Assembly: GCA_949106495.1 (NCBI GenBank)
Contig: CARYZD010000003.1
Span: 1 to 64,000 of the forward strand
Reading direction: 5' to 3'
From: an uncultured Clostridia bacterium
GTDB lineage: Bacteria > Bacillota > Clostridia > TANB77 > CAG-465
DNA length: 64,000 nt
Below are positions 61,341 through 64,000 of this stretch, piece by piece (the first letter of the stretch is position 1; each line of letters opens with the position of its first letter). The translations under genes were made by a program, and so were the position numbers. The notes beneath the pieces are model-generated. The model did no database searches, had not been told where the DNA came from, and saw only the letters and a list, made by a program, of their open reading frames with translations.

Positions 61341-62362
61341 TATATCTCCTCCATTTCTCTTTCATAACACTTATTATCTATTATTTTATAATAATCTAAG
61401 CCTATACATTCGCAAATATTTTGAAGCCTGTTATCCCATGCTACATGAACAAATTCTTTATATTCAGATGGAATTTTACTTTCTATCTTTTTTTCAACTT
61501 CTTGTATAGCTTTATTTATATCCATTTCTTCAGCACATTTTTTTGCAAAGAATATATTTTCTTCGTTTTCATCAAGTAAATAATATAAAGTATCTTCCCA
61601 ATATGGATATTCTTCTTCCCTTTTATATTCAGGTACTCCTGTATCTGAATAACAAAGATTTATTCTATCTACAAGCATATCTTCATTTTCTAACATATCA
61701 TATATTTCATCTTCATTAAAATTAGAGCCTAAACAATATGTGTTATGACATAGAGGTGCAAGTTCAATTGTATCTTCACTATTTTCTTTTTTACCAACAA
61801 TAAAATCTAAATCTGTAGGCTTTCTATCTGTAGCTAAAGTAAATATATCTGCAATACAAACTTTTTGTATATCTTCTATACATTTATTTTCAATATCTTC
61901 ATCTAAATATTCTGCTAAACAATACTCATGTACTGCATCAAATAAATCTTCAATATCATAATCATTATCATAAGTTAGATATCTTCTACTTTCAAGTAGT
62001 TCTGAACCATTAATAATAAATTCATTATATGAATATTCTTCTAAAACATTATCTGATATAGTAGCTAAATTGCCATCATATGTTGCTAAATCAAATTTAG
62101 CTGTGTCTATTCCTACTTGTTTCATCAATTCTTCATATATAAGCTCAGAATACACACTGTAATTGCTACCTATACACTCACTATCTCTAGGTTTAACATA
62201 TATAAATTTTTCCTCTTCCTCCTTTTTAACTCTTGTCCAAAAATTCATTTCGTCATATCCATCAATATAGTATGGATATGTAAAGTTTGATGGATTGTCT
62301 AAAAAATATTCATCTAAATCTATAAATCCATCTTTTCTGTAATCTTCTATATTACTTTTCAT
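61340..62362 (-). CDS. HipA-like kinase, probably degenerate
   Basis: 340 residues, acidic. The plan is HipA-like: EKFIYVKPRDSE (Lys57 in the N-lobe), YSELIYEELMKQVGIDTAKF (helix after the N-lobe), VLEE, then DIFTLATDRKPTDLDFIVG (residues 172-190) and LAPLCHNTYCLG (201-212). In active HipA the corresponding catalytic motif is DRHxxN and the metal-binding motif LAPxxD; here they read DRKPTD and LAPLCH, so several key residues differ. It may be a pseudokinase or a divergent enzyme. The HipS-like gene follows with a one-base overlap. RBS AGGTGAT. Confidence 0.55.
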   Translation of the reverse strand: MKSNIEDYRKDGFIDLDEYFLDNPSNFTYPYYIDGYDEMNFWTRVKKEEEEKFIYVKPRDSECIGSNYSVYSELIYEELMKQVGIDTAKFDLATYDGNLATISDNVLEEYSYNEFIINGSELLESRRYLTYDNDYDIEDLFDAVHEYCLAEYLDEDIENKCIEDIQKVCIADIFTLATDRKPTDLDFIVGKKENSEDTIELAPLCHNTYCLGSNFNEDEIYDMLENEDMLVDRINLCYSDTGVPEYKREEEYPYWEDTLYYLLDENEENIFFAKKCAEEMDINKAIQEVEKKIESKIPSEYKEFVHVAWDNRLQNICECIGLDYYKIIDNKCYEREMEEI

Positions 62363-62576
62363 TTTTAATCACCTCGCGTATATATATAACACACTTTTAA
62401 GAAAACAGGGTAGTAAAAAAATGCCATTTTTCTTGTAACCTTTTGCGATGACTAAAAGTAACAAATAATATTTATTTTTAATTAAAATTATTTGTTGAAT
62501 ATTGTATAATTTATTAACATATTTTTATTTTATAAAAATTTTTTTATACTAGAAGATATATTAAAAAATATATAAA

Positions 62577-62605
62577 AAAATAGAAGCTATATAGCCTCTA
62601 TTTGA
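62577..62605 (-). terminator. terminator of the ferredoxin gene
   Basis: Minus-strand AATAGAGGCT / AGCTTCTATT stem (with G-U) and a run of seven Ts. Confidence 0.8.
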
Positions 62606-62611
62606 TTTATA

Positions 62612-62788
62612 TTATTCTTCTACTTCTTCTGGAGCTCCCATTGGGCAAACAGATGCACATGTTCCACAAGCGATACATTTATCTGGGTCAATTTCATATT
62701 TTCCATCTCCCATTGATATAGCACCAACTGGGCAGTTCATTTCACATGCTCCACAAGCAATACAATTATCATTAATTCTATATTTCAT
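62612..62788 (-). CDS. 2[4Fe-4S] ferredoxin
   Basis: 58 residues, clostridial-type ferredoxin. Two cluster motifs: CIACGACEMNCPVGAI and CIACGTCASVCPMGA, each CxxCxxC...CP, giving two [4Fe-4S] clusters. It carries low-potential electrons between enzymes such as pyruvate:ferredoxin oxidoreductase and hydrogenase. RBS AGGAGGTG. A short acidic tail ends the protein. It is downstream of ricT, with a 23-base gap, and may share its transcript. Confidence 0.95.
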   Translation of the reverse strand: MKYRINDNCIACGACEMNCPVGAISMGDGKYEIDPDKCIACGTCASVCPMGAPEEVEE

Positions 62789-62810
62789 TTACTTTCACCT
62801 CCTAATAAAT

Positions 62811-63680
62811 TTATTCAACTATTTCACTATTATCATTTTCTATAGTTTCTGTTTCTTCTTCCTTTTTATTTTGTTTAGGTGTCCATTTTAATTTTTCTAC
62901 AGGGTATGTCTCATATCTTTCCTCATCTTCATCATCTATACCAAATCTAACTTTAACACTCAAATTTAATATATCTACAGATGTGATTTTCCCTCTTTCT
63001 TTTTCACCTTTTACTCTAACAATTTCTCCTACTTTTGGTAGTTTCTTTAAATTTTCTTTATATAATTCTTCTTCATATCTTAAGCAACACATTAACTTTC
63101 CACATGCTCCAGATAACTTAGACATATTTATTTGTAATCCTTGCTCTTTTGCCATTTTAATTGTTACTGGATCAAAGTTTTGTAAATGCGTTCTACAACA
63201 AACTTCTTTTCCACACATTCCAAGTGTAGGATATTCTCTAACTTCATCTCTTGGCCCTATTTGTCTAAGCTCTATTCTTGCTCTATATTTAGAAGCAATT
63301 ATTTTTACTAATTCTCTAAAATCTACTCTATCTTCAGATACAAAATATATTGTAAGCTTTGTTCCATCTAAAGTATATTCAGCTGTTAAAACTTTCATAT
63401 CTAAGTCTAATTTTTTAGCTTGCTCTTTACAAAATATTAAAGCTTCTTTTGCCTTTTCATCCATCTCTTTTTGGATACTAAAATCTTCCTCTGTAGCAAT
63501 TCTTTTTATCTTTTGTAGTTCTTCATTTTCTTCTACATCTAATATTTTTGCTACAACTCCAATTTCTTCACCTTTATCTGTATCTGCAACAACGCTATCT
63601 GATATATTTAAATTGTCATCATCTGTTAAATAAAAAGAAAGTTTTCCTGTTCTTTTAAATCTTATTCCTACTTTCTTCAT
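62811..63680 (-). CDS. ricT: PSP1-domain protein RicT (YaaT)
   Basis: 289 residues, cytoplasmic. The PSP1 C-terminal region has RIELRQIGPRDEVRE, MCGKEVCCRTHL and SGACGKLMCCLRYEE, the cysteine-rich pattern of YaaT/RicT. In Bacillus it is part of the RicAFT complex that carries Fe-S clusters, stimulates RNase Y-dependent processing and affects the phosphorelay to Spo0A. The holB-yaaT order is conserved in Firmicutes and seen here. RBS AAGGAGG. The C-terminal tail is acidic. Confidence 0.92.
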   Translation of the reverse strand: MKKVGIRFKRTGKLSFYLTDDDNLNISDSVVADTDKGEEIGVVAKILDVEENEELQKIKRIATEEDFSIQKEMDEKAKEALIFCKEQAKKLDLDMKVLTAEYTLDGTKLTIYFVSEDRVDFRELVKIIASKYRARIELRQIGPRDEVREYPTLGMCGKEVCCRTHLQNFDPVTIKMAKEQGLQINMSKLSGACGKLMCCLRYEEELYKENLKKLPKVGEIVRVKGEKERGKITSVDILNLSVKVRFGIDDEDEERYETYPVEKLKWTPKQNKKEEETETIENDNSEIVE

Positions 63681-64000
63681 TTATGCCTCCTTAATGGTAT
63701 CTATTAATCTTAGTAGCATACTATCTATAATTATATCATAATTCCCGTTAAATTTTAATCTATTTTTTGCATTTTCCACTATTTTCACACATTTATATTT
63801 ATTATTCTTATATAATATATACTCTAAATAATCCAAAAGGTCATCTAAAGCAAAATTTATGTTAGAGGAATATTTCATTGCCTTTATAGTATTTAAAACG
63901 TTTAAAAACGAATATAGCTCGTCCACAGCATTAAATTTCTCTAATAAATTATTTTTTATAATATCTTCAGCTTTACCAATAGAACCATTTATATACTCTA
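63681..64000 (-). CDS. holB: DNA polymerase III delta' subunit, C-terminal part (runs off window)
   Basis: The frame is open to the window edge, so only about the last 106 residues are seen. It reads EYINGSIGKAEDIIKNNLLE, with NGSIGKA as in the HolB delta' C-terminal domain, and goes on in a helical region ending TIKEA. HolB is part of the clamp-loader complex. The position next to ricT fits the usual holB-yaaT order. The assignment rests on a short motif and on synteny. A GTG at 63926 is not the true start. Confidence 0.65.
   Translation of the reverse strand, partial: EYINGSIGKAEDIIKNNLLEKFNAVDELYSFLNVLNTIKAMKYSSNINFALDDLLDYLEYILYKNNKYKCVKIVENAKNRLKFNGNYDIIIDSMLLRLIDTIKEA

Noticed and set aside
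1..64000. CRISPR array, insertion sequence or prophage
   Set aside because: No regularly spaced repeats, no transposase or integrase and no phage structural genes were seen.

Overview
The window is strongly AT-rich and gene-dense, with short intergenic gaps, AGGAGG-type ribosome binding sites, some TTG and GTG starts, and stem-loop terminators with U-tracts after most units. A sporulation sigma factor (SigK), RicT/YaaT, a SAM-I riboswitch, a lysine riboswitch, a valine-type T-box and an OLE RNA point to an anaerobic, spore-forming-lineage Firmicute of class Clostridia. AdhE, D-lactate dehydrogenase, a 2[4Fe-4S] ferredoxin and a radical-SAM PflA-like protein suggest fermentation. Nothing allows a species name.

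Layout. 1-5 kb (minus): secreted C39-like peptidase, adenosine deaminase with a membrane protein, then ComEC-like hydrolase, DUF3006 and sigK. 5.2-6.4 kb (plus): OLE RNA with its partner protein OapA. 6.4-10 kb: DUF3137 protein, pentapeptide protein, M23 peptidase, CNNM-like transporter. 10-14.7 kb (minus): an operon of a solute-binding/VWA fusion, XpaC, a second solute-binding protein and TelA. 14.7-23 kb: TrhP, prepilin peptidase, YqeG, TyrS, PAQR protein, tRNA-Glu, acyl-ACP thioesterase, D,D-carboxypeptidase, D-LDH. 23-32 kb: an accessory zone with two identical tRNA-Leu units, two HD proteins, GH25 muramidase, Panacea-like protein, a nuclease-STAND NTPase and a VanY-like peptidase. 32-37 kb (minus): lysine-riboswitch ABC transporter, then ilvBN behind a leader-peptide attenuator. 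37-46 kb: AdhE, peroxiredoxin with a 44-residue Cys-rich peptide, GrpB, exonuclease, SAM riboswitch-metK, mutarotase. 46.6-56.6 kb (minus): unknown acidic and surface proteins around NUDIX, DapF and a radical-SAM protein, a tRNA-like RNA, and two genes that seem to need frameshifts. 56.7-60 kb (plus): T-box, small membrane protein, valS. 60-64 kb: surface protein, split HipA-like pair, ferredoxin, RicT and the C-terminal end of HolB, which runs off the window.

Amino-acid supply is controlled by several RNA mechanisms in one window: lysine riboswitch on uptake, SAM-I on metK, T-box on valS, and ribosome-mediated attenuation with an Ile/Val/Leu-coding leader on ilvBN. The best candidates for new biology are the nuclease-STAND protein downstream of tRNA-Leu, the ilv peptide attenuator, the OLE/OapA unit, the promoter- and terminator-equipped tRNA-like RNA at 51.49 kb, an internal ribosome start inside adhE, and the split HipA-like pair with altered catalytic residues.
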